A stretch of 64,000 nucleotides of DNA from Streptomyces sp. DT2A-34 (GTDB taxonomy: Bacteria > Actinomycetota > Actinomycetes > Streptomycetales > Streptomycetaceae): NCBI RefSeq assembly GCF_030499515.1, contig NZ_JASTWJ010000001.1, forward strand, positions 4,816,001 through 4,880,000, in the 5' to 3' direction. Both the position numbers and the translations under genes were made by a program. Below the pieces are notes generated by a model that did no database searches, was not told the DNA's origin, and worked only from the letters and a program-made list of their open reading frames with translations. Below are positions 42,057 to 49,488 of this stretch, piece after piece (positions within the stretch are counted from its first letter, which is position 1; each line of letters starts with the position of its first letter).

Positions 42057-43031
42057 TCAGACGCCTTCCACCGTCGCCAGGTACAGCTGCACGAAGCGGG
42101 CCACGTCCACGTCCAACGCCACGTCCACCAGGGCCTGTTCGCGCATGCCGGTGTGGATCTCGGACTCGCCGGGGCGGGGGCGGCGGTCGACGAGGGTCTG
42201 GCCTCGGGTGGGGCCGGGGGCGAGGGAGACCTCGACGGGGAGGAGGCGGGTGGTGATGCCCGCCGGGTCCACGACCGTACAGACCGCGCCCGCGTCGCCG
42301 ATGCCGCCGGCCTCGGAGTCGGCGTCGACGTCCGGCGTGGCCGGGCGGTGGGCCAGCAGGTCGCCGGCGAGCCGGGCGCCGGGTTCCGTGCTCGCCCGCA
42401 GGCGCCGTACGTCCGCCCCGGGGACCACGACCCGCTGGAAGACGTCCAGCCCGTACATGGTGATCGGCACCCCGGCGGTGAGCAGGATCGCGGCCGCCTC
42501 CGGGTCGTGCCACACGTTGAACTCCGCGACCGGCGTGGCGTTCCCGCAGGCCACCGCGCCGCCCATGAAGACGATCCGCTCGATGTTGTCGGTCACCTCC
42601 GGGTGCGTGCGCAGCAGCAGGGCGATGTTGGTGAGGGGCGCGGTGGGGACGAGGGTGACCGGGCGCGGGGACGCCAGGATCTCGCGGCGCAGCAGCGTCA
42701 CCGCGTCCACGTCGGCCGGGGCGCGGGTCGGGGCGGGCAGGCCGAGGTCGCCCATGCCGTCGTCGCCGTGCACATGCCGCGCCGAGCGGGCGAGCTCGAT
42801 CAGCGGGACGCCGGCGCCCCGCGCGACGGGGATGTCGGGGGCGCCGGCCTGCTCCAGGACGGTGAGGGTGTTGCGTACGACGCCGTCCACGTCCGTGTTG
42901 CCCGCCACACAGGTGACCGCGCGCACGTCGAGCCCCGGATGGCGTACGGCGAACAGCAGCGCCAGGGCGTCGTCGACACCGGTGTCACAGTCGATGATCA
43001 CCGGGATGGGCTGCCCTTCGGCGTTCGTCAC
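42057..43031 (-). CDS. Nucleoside hydrolase (IunH/DUF4058-free, IUNH family)
   Basis: 324 residues. Cleaves the N-glycosidic bond of ribonucleosides in purine/pyrimidine salvage. The calcium-binding signature IIDCDTGVDDALALLFAV is at about residues 12-29. The segments VPTAPLTNIALLL, VFMGGAVACGN and AEFNVWHDPEAAA follow the IUNH family order. It stands as a single gene; the exact base specificity cannot be read. Confidence 0.92.
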   Translation of the reverse strand: MTNAEGQPIPVIIDCDTGVDDALALLFAVRHPGLDVRAVTCVAGNTDVDGVVRNTLTVLEQAGAPDIPVARGAGVPLIELARSARHVHGDDGMGDLGLPAPTRAPADVDAVTLLRREILASPRPVTLVPTAPLTNIALLLRTHPEVTDNIERIVFMGGAVACGNATPVAEFNVWHDPEAAAILLTAGVPITMYGLDVFQRVVVPGADVRRLRASTEPGARLAGDLLAHRPATPDVDADSEAGGIGDAGAVCTVVDPAGITTRLLPVEVSLAPGPTRGQTLVDRRPRPGESEIHTGMREQALVDVALDVDVARFVQLYLATVEGV

Positions 43032-43153
43032 GGCGGGGTTCCTCTCACGGGCGGCGGCTGTGCGGTGGCGGGGTCCGAGAAAGCGACCTTACGGTGTGAT
43101 GCAGGTGGAGTGCGTCGCCGTATGGCGTCGTCGTGCGGCTCGTGCGTGCGGCG

Positions 43154-44401
43154 TCATGCGGCGTCCACCACCGCGTCCCACAGCTCCGGGCCGCGCGCCG
43201 CCACCCGAGCGGCGATCCGGCCGAGCAGCTCCGCGGCGGGTACGGCGCCCGGCCTGCGCCCGTCCCGCAGTCGTACGGCCACGAGGTCACCGTCCGCCGC
43301 GGCCTCCCGCTCTCCGATGACCGCCTGGTACGGCACGAGGCGTGCCGCGCGGATGCGGGCACCCAGGGTGCCGTGCTCGGGACCGGCGAGTTCCGCGCGC
43401 AGGCCCTGGTCCAGGGCCCGGCGCAGCAGCCGCTGGGCCGGGGCGAGCTGGGCCTCCGACACGGGCAGGATCAGCAGTTGCACCGGCGCGAGCCAGGCCG
43501 GGAAAGCGCCGCCGTGCTGTTCGATGAGGTGGGCGACCGCACGCTCCACACTGCCGATGATGCCGCGGTGGACCATGACCGGGCGGTGCTTGGCCCCGTC
43601 GGGGCCGATGTAGTGCAGGTCGAAGCGTTCGGGCTGGTGGAAGTCGATCTGCACGGTGGAGAGGGTCGCCTCGCGGCCCGCCGGGTCGGTGATCTGGACG
43701 TCGATCTTGGGGCCGTAGAAGGCCGCCTCGCCCTCGGCCGCCTCGTACGGGATGCCGGAGCCGTCGAGGACCTCGCGCAGCAGCGCGGTGGCTCGCCGCC
43801 ACAGCTCGGGATCGGCGACGTATTTGCCGCCGCCTTCGCCCTCGCCGGGGAGGGAGAGGCGGTGGCGGGCGGCCCGGATCCCCAGATCGGCGTAAGCGCG
43901 GGCGATGAGTCGCAGGGCGGCGCGGGCCTCCTCCACCGCCTGCTCCAGGGTGCAGAAGATGTGCGCGTCGTTGAGCTGGATCGACCGTACGCGGGTGAGG
44001 CCGCCCAGGACGCCGGACAGCTCAGAGCGGTACATGCCGCCCAACTCGGCCATGCGGAGGGGAAGTTCGCGGTAGCTGTGGGAGCGGGAGCGGTAGATCA
44101 GGGCGTGGTGGGGGCAGAGGCTGGGGCGCAGGACGACCTGTTCGGCACCGAGCTCCATCGGCGGGAACATGTCGTCGCTGTAGTGGTCCCAGTGCCCGGA
44201 GATCTCGTACAGCTCGCGCTTGCCGAGGACCGGCGAGTAGACGTGCCGATACCCGGCCTCGCGTTCCGCCTCGCGGATGTACTCCTCCAGCACGTGCCGG
44301 ACGATCGCCCCGTCGGGCAGCCAGTAGGGCAGGCCCGCGCCCATCAGCGGGTCGGTGTCGAAGAGGTCGAGTTCGCGGCCGAGGCGGCGGTGGTCGTGCA
44401 T
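43154..44401 (-). CDS. thrS: Threonyl-tRNA synthetase, short form without TGS and editing domains
   Basis: 415 residues against ~640 for the housekeeping enzyme. Class II catalytic core: motif 2 MYRSELSGVLGGLTRVRSI, zinc ligands in PSLCPHH and the His of VMVHRGIIGS, and motif 3 GSVERAVAHLIE. The C-terminal anticodon-binding domain begins near PVQLLILPVSEAQ. The TGS and N2 editing domains are missing at the N-terminus. Start 44401 has a perfect GGAGGAG. It is preceded by a Thr-rich leader peptide and terminator, and is probably a second, regulated or resistance-type synthetase. Confidence 0.92.
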   Translation of the reverse strand: MHDHRRLGRELDLFDTDPLMGAGLPYWLPDGAIVRHVLEEYIREAEREAGYRHVYSPVLGKRELYEISGHWDHYSDDMFPPMELGAEQVVLRPSLCPHHALIYRSRSHSYRELPLRMAELGGMYRSELSGVLGGLTRVRSIQLNDAHIFCTLEQAVEEARAALRLIARAYADLGIRAARHRLSLPGEGEGGGKYVADPELWRRATALLREVLDGSGIPYEAAEGEAAFYGPKIDVQITDPAGREATLSTVQIDFHQPERFDLHYIGPDGAKHRPVMVHRGIIGSVERAVAHLIEQHGGAFPAWLAPVQLLILPVSEAQLAPAQRLLRRALDQGLRAELAGPEHGTLGARIRAARLVPYQAVIGEREAAADGDLVAVRLRDGRRPGAVPAAELLGRIAARVAARGPELWDAVVDAA

Positions 44402-44439
44402 GGCTGCTCCTCCAGGGGATACGGACGAGCACCCACGAC

Positions 44440-44465
44440 AAAACCCCGGGGCACTCGCCCCGGGG
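44440..44465 (-). terminator. Attenuator terminator upstream of the synthetase
   Basis: On the transcribed strand a 9-bp stem (CCCCGGGGC and GCCCCGGGG, loop GAGT) is followed by TTTTG. It lies between the leader peptide and the synthetase ribosome-binding site, the place expected of an attenuator. Confidence 0.85.
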
Positions 44466-44484
44466 CTTCGGATTCGCTCAGGTG

Positions 44485-44541
44485 TCAGCGCGCCGGGACG
44501 GGGTCCGGCGTCGTCGTGAGAGACGGGATGGCGCGCTGCAT
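44485..44541 (-). CDS. Threonine-rich leader peptide of the synthetase attenuator
   Basis: 18 codons, ATG at 44541 to TGA at 44485, reading MQRAIPSLTTTPDPVPAR with three consecutive ACG Thr codons. It ends 20 nt before the terminator stem. A TACGGT element about 7 nt upstream of the ATG suggests a leaderless start. Expected mechanism: stalling at Thr codons when charged tRNA-Thr is scarce prevents the terminator and turns on the synthetase. Confidence 0.8.
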   Translation of the reverse strand: MQRAIPSLTTTPDPVPAR

Positions 44542-44657
44542 GCCGGGACCGTAACAGGGGGTCGGCGGGGAGGTCGCGGTGATTTCCCGATTCACATCAC
44601 CACTGTGAAGCCGTGCGGTTACGCTCAGCTACAGACCGGACTCTGGGGGTGTACGCC

Positions 44658-45506
44658 TTGGTTCACATTCGTCAACTCGATCCCACGGCCTCGCCATTGG
44701 ACTACTACGGCTGGGAGCTGAGGAGAAGGAGGGAGGAAGCGGGGCTGACCCTGAAGCAGTTGGGCTCGATCGTCTTCTGCACGGGGTCGTTGATCGGCCA
44801 GATCGAGACGACGCTGAAGGTGCCGACGCGACCGTTCTCCGAGCGGGTGGACGTCGCGCTGGGAACGGACGGGTGTTTCTCGCGGCTGGTGGGGCTGGTG
44901 CTGCGCAGCCAGCTGCCGACCTGGTTCCAGCCGTACGCCGACATGGAGGCGAAGGCGACGTACATCTCCACGTACCAGTGCCAGCTGGTGTACGGGCTGC
45001 TGCAGACGAAGGCGTACGCGGCGGCGCTGCTGTGCGTGGATCAACCGGACCAGGTTGAGGACATGGTCGCCGCCCGCATGGAACGGCAGCGCGTCCTGGA
45101 GCGTGAACAACCGCCCGCGCTGTGGGTGGTCCTGGACGAGTCGGTGCTGTACCGGATGGTCGGCGACCGGAACGTCATGCGCGAGCAACTCGCCCACCTG
45201 CTGAGCTTCCGGAACAACCCGTCGGTGCACATCCAGGTGCTGCCGTACTCCGCGGGTGCGCACACCGGGATGGTGGGCTCATTCAACCTCCTGCGCTTCG
45301 ATGAGCACCCGGACCTCTTCTACAGCGAGAGTTACGACCAGGGCCACATGACTGCCAACCCGCAGGTAATCAGGGAACGTTCGGTCGGTTACGCTCGCTT
45401 GCAGGCCGCCGCCCTCTCACTCGATGAGTCGGCCGACCTGATCGCCCGCGTGATGGAGGAACGCTATGGACACCAGCAAGCAGCGGAAGGCCGCGACGTG
45501 GCGTAA
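44658..45506 (+). CDS. XRE-family HTH regulator with DUF5753 domain
   Basis: About 282 residues. Helix-turn-helix at about 12-70 (LRRRREEAGLTLKQLGSIVF, CTGSLIGQIETTLKVP), then the DUF5753 ligand/dimer domain (about 90-275, with YGLLQTKAYAAALL and NNPSVHIQVLPYSAGAHTG). Start uncertain: TTG at 44658 with GGGGGTG upstream, or GTG at 44649. Such regulators pair with adjacent DUF397 proteins in Streptomyces and often affect development or antibiotic genes. Confidence 0.88.
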   Translation: MVHIRQLDPTASPLDYYGWELRRRREEAGLTLKQLGSIVFCTGSLIGQIETTLKVPTRPFSERVDVALGTDGCFSRLVGLVLRSQLPTWFQPYADMEAKATYISTYQCQLVYGLLQTKAYAAALLCVDQPDQVEDMVAARMERQRVLEREQPPALWVVLDESVLYRMVGDRNVMREQLAHLLSFRNNPSVHIQVLPYSAGAHTGMVGSFNLLRFDEHPDLFYSESYDQGHMTANPQVIRERSVGYARLQAAALSLDESADLIARVMEERYGHQQAAEGRDVA

Positions 45507-45765
45507 GTCCAGCTACAGCGGCACCAACGGCGGCGACTGCGTCGAGTGCGCCCCACTCGGCACCGCCGCCTGGCGCAAGTCCTCCTACAGCGGCACCAGC
45601 GGCGGCGAATGCGTCGAGGTCGCCGACCTCACCCCCTGCATCGCCGTCCGCGACTCCAAGAACCCCGAGGTCGGCACCCTCACGCTCTCGCCGGAGGCAT
45701 ACGGCGCCTTCGTAGGCTATGTCGGCTCGGGCAACGGTGCGAGGCCCGGTATCTCGGCGCGGTAG
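45466..45765 (+). CDS. DUF397 protein with duplicated domain
   Basis: 99 residues. Two DUF397 copies: WRKSSYSGTNGGDCVE near the start, then WRKSSYSGTSGGECVEVAD followed by the usual VRDSKNPEVGTLTLSPEAY end. The first copy is truncated. Overlaps the HTH gene by 41 nt, so the two are translationally coupled; DUF397 proteins are thought to antagonise their HTH partner. Confidence 0.88.
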   Translation: MDTSKQRKAATWRKSSYSGTNGGDCVECAPLGTAAWRKSSYSGTSGGECVEVADLTPCIAVRDSKNPEVGTLTLSPEAYGAFVGYVGSGNGARPGISAR

Positions 45766-45769
45766 CGGT

Positions 45770-46030
45770 TCACGGCTCGAGGGCCAGATAGGCGCGTACC
45801 TGGGTCACGGCGTGCGCCACGTCGTACTGGTCGGAGTCGATGTACGGGACGACTCTGATGGCGGCCTCCCACTCGTCGGCGGTGACGGGGGCCTGCGACG
45901 CGTCGGCGATCCACCGGGCGGCGCGGGGCGCATCGGTGCCGCCCAGCGTGGCGGCGTACCGGGTCTGCGCGGAGAGGACGGACCGGGCGTCGTCCTCGAC
46001 CGCCACGTTCCGCCACATCTCCGTCGTCAC
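45770..46030 (-). CDS. Small helical hypothetical protein
   Basis: 86 residues from the GTG at 46030 (GGGGAGGATG upstream). Helical throughout, with Trp-containing segments (TTEMWRNVAVEDDARSVLSA, DAPRAARWIADASQA). No known family; Streptomyces-like codon use supports it. Confidence 0.65.
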   Translation of the reverse strand: MTTEMWRNVAVEDDARSVLSAQTRYAATLGGTDAPRAARWIADASQAPVTADEWEAAIRVVPYIDSDQYDVAHAVTQVRAYLALEP

Positions 46031-46213
46031 CCGCGCATCCTCCCCGCCCGCCCGCCTCCGCGTGGCCCGAATCGGCGATCCGGCCCGCCCGCGGGGGGAG
46101 CGGACCACGTCACCCGGACGGCTCGGCGCGCTGGTGGTCGTACTCGTGGGGTGATGCCTTAAGAGCACGCACCGATCTTGAGTGCACGCCTGACCCAGCA
46201 CAGGAGGCCCGCG

Positions 46214-46999
46214 ATGCCCCGTCCCCCGGCCCGCGCCGTCATCGCCTCGACGCTCTCGGCAGCCAGCCTGCTGACCACCGCCTCCGCCTGCTCCCTCGCC
46301 CAGCCGGAGAGGACGGTCTCGGGTGTCCCCGCCGCGGTCTCGCCCGCGGACACGGCCACCGGGCCCCCGACCCCGGCGGCCGCCCCGACCCTCACCGAGG
46401 CGCAGGCGCGGGCCGCCCTCATCAGCGAGGCCGATCTCGGGGAACCCTGGGTCCCCACCCAGGGCGTCGCCACCTGGCGGGACTCCATGCTGAAGGCGAG
46501 CGCCGAGTCGGCCGAGTGCCGGCGGCTGCTCGACGCCCTGTACGCGGAGGAGCTGTTCGGGCCGGACGCCCGTACGCGCGCCTCGGTCGGGCTGGACGAC
46601 GAGTACGACGAGGCCCAGCTGCGCTACCAGGTCGTGGCCCACCGGCCGGACGAGGTGGACCGGACGCTGGAGTGGCTCGGCAGCCTGCCGGACACGTGCG
46701 GGCAGTTCATGGCGAGGACCGCGCGCGGCGGGATGATGACCGTGGAGGTCGGCGAAGCGCAGATGCCGGAGGTCGGCGACGCCCGGCGGGGCCTGCACAT
46801 CGTCCTCAGCGGCGTCTCCGAGGACGAGGAGGCGCCCACGCTCACCCTCCACGTCGCCGTCGTCCGCGTCGGCGACGACGCGATCACCGTCACCAACGGC
46901 GGCCTCGGCGAGGTGCCGGGCGACGCCACCCTGGCCGCCGTCGAACTGGGCGCCCAGCGCCTGGCGGAGGTCAGGAAACGGGGTCGGGTGGAGGTCTGA
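46214..46999 (+). CDS. Lipoprotein of unknown function
   Basis: 261 residues. Lipobox TASAC (about residues 22-26); start 46214 with a perfect AGGAGG. The mature part, after a Thr/Pro linker, is a mixed alpha/beta domain (LISEADLGEPWVPTQGVATW, RYQVVAHRPDEVDRTLEWLG) similar in layout to PknH-sensor-like lipoproteins of actinobacteria. Ligand unknown. Confidence 0.78.
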   Translation: MPRPPARAVIASTLSAASLLTTASACSLAQPERTVSGVPAAVSPADTATGPPTPAAAPTLTEAQARAALISEADLGEPWVPTQGVATWRDSMLKASAESAECRRLLDALYAEELFGPDARTRASVGLDDEYDEAQLRYQVVAHRPDEVDRTLEWLGSLPDTCGQFMARTARGGMMTVEVGEAQMPEVGDARRGLHIVLSGVSEDEEAPTLTLHVAVVRVGDDAITVTNGGLGEVPGDATLAAVELGAQRLAEVRKRGRVEV

Positions 47000-47024
47000 C
47001 CGCTCGGTCAGGCCATGCGCTCGG

Positions 47025-47312
47025 TCAGACCATGCGCTCGGCGAGACGCTCGACCGCCTCCTTGGCCTCCTTCAGGCCCTCCCCGGTGATCTCCCGATAG
47101 ACCTTGATCGCCTCGATCTTCTTGCCGTTCCGCAGGAGCACGAGGACCTCGTCCATGCGGGGCTCGTCCTCCTGCAGCCCCAAGTGGTCGAGAACCAGGT
47201 CGAGTTTGCGCTCGACCCGGGCAACTCGCTGATCCGTCCGGGAAATCCTGCTCTGGATGGTGATGATGCCCGCGAACGCGGCCAGCACGAAGAAGAGACC
47301 CACTATGTCCAT
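47025..47312 (-). CDS. Membrane protein with ribosomal L7/L12 C-terminal-like domain
   Basis: 95 residues. N-terminal membrane helix (VGLFFVLAAFAGIITI), coiled region, then the L7/L12-like module (KKIEAIKVYREITGEGLKEA KEAVERLA). In actinobacteria such fusions occur outside the ribosome with unknown function. Confidence 0.78.
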   Translation of the reverse strand: MDIVGLFFVLAAFAGIITIQSRISRTDQRVARVERKLDLVLDHLGLQEDEPRMDEVLVLLRNGKKIEAIKVYREITGEGLKEAKEAVERLAERMV

Positions 47313-47361
47313 GATCGACGATCATAGGTGAGCCCGCAGGGCCCGCAGGGCTCACTCCGGC

Positions 47362-48102
47362 CTACTCCCGGTCGAACCGCAACCGGTGTTCCACCACGTC
47401 CCGTGCCGCGTCGAGTGCCGTGCTTCCGTCGGCGAAGGCGTGGGCCCGTAGCCGTGCCAGTGCCTCGTCCGTGCCGACGCCCAGCTGGGCCATGATCATG
47501 CCGGTGGCTTGGTAGACCTGGTCGTGGTCGGCGGCGAGGCCGCTCAGCCACTGTTCGTCCTGGTCGCCCGCGTCCTCCGCGCGCGGCAGTGCCATCAGCG
47601 CCACCGTCATCATCCCGGCCACCAGCCGTGCCGTCCGCAGGTCCCGGTCGGTGAGGTCGCCGGGGGTGTCCCGGTAGAGGTCGAGCGTGCCCACGCACAC
47701 CGTGTCGTTGCCGAGCGGCATCGAGTACACCGCCCGCACCCCGGCGGCCGTGGCCTGCTGGGCGAAGACCGGCCAGCGCAGGACGTCCCGCCCGGCCGTC
47801 AGGTCGCAGGCCAGCACCGGCGCACCGCTCTGTGCGGCGGACTGGCAGGGGCCGTCGCCCAAGGTGGCCTGGATCTCGGTCACAAACGCGGCCTGCGCAC
47901 TGCTCGCGCCCAGCTGGACGGGCATGCCGTCACTGTGCAGCGACACGCTCGCGCCGGTCACGGGCAGCAGCTCCACGGCGACGTCGCACAGCCGCGCCGG
48001 GATCTCGCCGGGGCCCGCACCGCGTACGCCTTCGGCGATCGCGTCCGTGGCACCGGTCCGCTCTCGTCCCCGCTCATCAGGATGACCGTCTTCGGGCCGC
48101 AC
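47362..48102 (-). CDS. GAF-ANTAR domain transcription antitermination regulator
   Basis: 246 residues from GTG at 48102 (GAGGAGGCT upstream). GAF domain at about 30-165 (VTGASVSLHSDGMPVQLGAS, GPCQSAAQSGAPVLACDL), then an ANTAR domain (about 175-240: LAADHDQVYQATGMIMAQLG, ALARLRAHAFADGSTALDAA). ANTAR binds paired RNA hexaloop hairpins to prevent termination; GAF senses a small ligand. Targets unknown. Confidence 0.9.
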   Translation of the reverse strand: MRPEDGHPDERGRERTGATDAIAEGVRGAGPGEIPARLCDVAVELLPVTGASVSLHSDGMPVQLGASSAQAAFVTEIQATLGDGPCQSAAQSGAPVLACDLTAGRDVLRWPVFAQQATAAGVRAVYSMPLGNDTVCVGTLDLYRDTPGDLTDRDLRTARLVAGMMTVALMALPRAEDAGDQDEQWLSGLAADHDQVYQATGMIMAQLGVGTDEALARLRAHAFADGSTALDAARDVVEHRLRFDRE

Positions 48103-48237
48103 GGCAGCCTCCTCATCGTGAGAGCGGCCTGCTTGTCCAGGGCCCTCGGGTGGTCCTTCCACCGCTCGCCCGGACGCCGCCCGACTACCCGTGGCACGCC
48201 CCGCGAAACCCCGCCGGCCGCCGCGCGGCGACCGCCT

Positions 48238-48805
48238 CTACCGTTTCTCGTACGGGTTCGCGGGCTGCGCGATCCGCCGCACGACGCCGCGTCCAGGACC
48301 GGCGGCCATGCCGCGTGCGTGCCGAGCGCGCCCTTGGGGTGCCAGGTGCCGGTGACGGTGACCCAGGCGTCGACGGGCGGGGCGTCCGCGTCCCGATCTC
48401 GACCTTGCCGGTGGTGGCGTCGGCGGCGCAGCAGGCGACGAGGAGGCGGGTGACGTACCAGGCGCCGTCGTCGTCGCGGGTGACGAAGCCGGTCAGCCGG
48501 ACCGTGCGGCCCGCCAGCGACCGTCCGCTGTCGTGGATCGCCCGGGAACCGAACTCCGCCACCGTCAGCTCCACCGGGTTCCCGGCCGCCAGCGCCGGGA
48601 AGGCCCCGACCCTTGCGCCGCTCGCTGCGCCGCCTCGCGCTCGGCGCTGTAGGAGCCGAGGGCGGGGGAAGAGGAGGAGAGCGAGCATCGGCCCGAGGAC
48701 CGAGACGACCGTGGCGATGGCGATGAGGGCGGCGCCGCCGAGCAGGGCGTACACGAGCGCGCGCACGCCGAGCCGCAGCCCGTCGGCCACGCTCCGCTGG
48801 TTCTG
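48238..48805 (-). pseudogene. TIGR03943-family membrane protein C-terminal part, multiple frameshifts
   Basis: Across three frames the sequence reads as the second half of a TIGR03943-type protein: a membrane helix (ALIAIATVVSVLGPMLALLL), LGSYSAEREAAQRAAQ, AGNPVELTVAEFGSRAIHD, GRTVRLTGFVTRDDDGAWYV, VDAWVTVTGTWHPKGALGTH and VRRIAQPANPYEKR. At least four single-base losses at C/G runs are needed. The N-terminal half is absent; the family is paired with zinc-linked permeases elsewhere. Confidence 0.65.
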
Positions 48806-48860
48806 GCACGCGCCCGTCCTCGCCCGGTCGGTAGGTCCCTGCCCTGTCGGTAGGCCCCTG

Positions 48861-49320
48861 CCGCCCTGCGAGTGGTGGATGAGCGGCTGGTACCAGTACT
48901 GGCCCTTGTAGCCGGGCCGGACGGTGTTGGTGAGGGTCTCGGTGACGGTGCGCCTGTCGCCCACGGTCCAGGTCTCGTTGCTCTCCACGCCGGCCTTCAT
49001 GCCCGACTGGATCTCGTCGGAGAGAAACCGGCGCTGACCTCCACGGTCTGCTTCGTGCCGTAGGAGTAGGAGGTGTTGGTCTCGTAGGCGGCGGCACGCG
49101 CGTACGTGGCGTTGTCGGTGCCCTGGCAGTCGTTGAACACGTTAGGTCGGGCGTGCCGGCGTTGCAGTCGCCGATCACGTCGGGCTTGTCGGAGCCCCAG
49201 CCGGGGTGGCCGCGTTGGCCGTGCCCGTGGAGAAGGGGATCAGGGCGAGCGCGAGGGCGGGAGCGAGCACGGCGAGGCGTCGGCCGCCGCTCTTGATGGA
49301 CTTCCTGTGGAGGGATCTCC
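48861..49320 (-). pseudogene. Damaged secreted beta-rich protein gene, relative of the 32.5-kb gene
   Basis: A signal peptide (RRLAVLAPALALALIPFSTG) and mature parts in different frames: GWGSDKPDVIGDCNAGTPDL, VFNDCQGTDNATYARAAAYE, SYSYGTKQTVEVSAGFS, then WTVGDRRTVTETLTNTVRPG with YKGQYWYQPLIHHSQG. Two or more frameshifts are needed; no clean start codon remains. The order (Cys motif, strands, V..GYKG turn) parallels the secreted protein at 32.5 kb. The 3' end runs directly into the TIGR03943 remnant. Confidence 0.6.
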
Positions 49321-49433
49321 CGGTTCGGTCGTGTCGGGCGCTGCCCTTCGCGGCCCTGATCGGGGCAGCCCGCCGCGGCGCGAGCGGAGGAGGTTGCCCG
49401 CGCCACGGCTGGAACGAGGCTGACAGGCCGGGG

Positions 49434-49468
49434 AATTGATGGGCAGCCCGTCTCATCAGGGCAATCAA
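49434..49468 (-). promoter_or_regulatory. 35-nt element, copy A
   Basis: TTGATTGCCCTG...CATCAATT, downstream of the second nSTAND1 gene and upstream of the damaged secreted protein gene. It matches copy B at 53606-53640 at most positions, and the similarity runs on for ~25 nt. Confidence 0.65.
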
Positions 49469-49488
49469 CCAATGGACAGCTCAGGGCG

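Larger units (their letters stand above)
44402..44657. other. Divergent leader region, synthetase / HTH regulator
   Basis: 256 nt holding the attenuator system on the minus strand and the promoter of the HTH/DUF397 pair on the plus strand. No other gene is seen. Confidence 0.7.
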
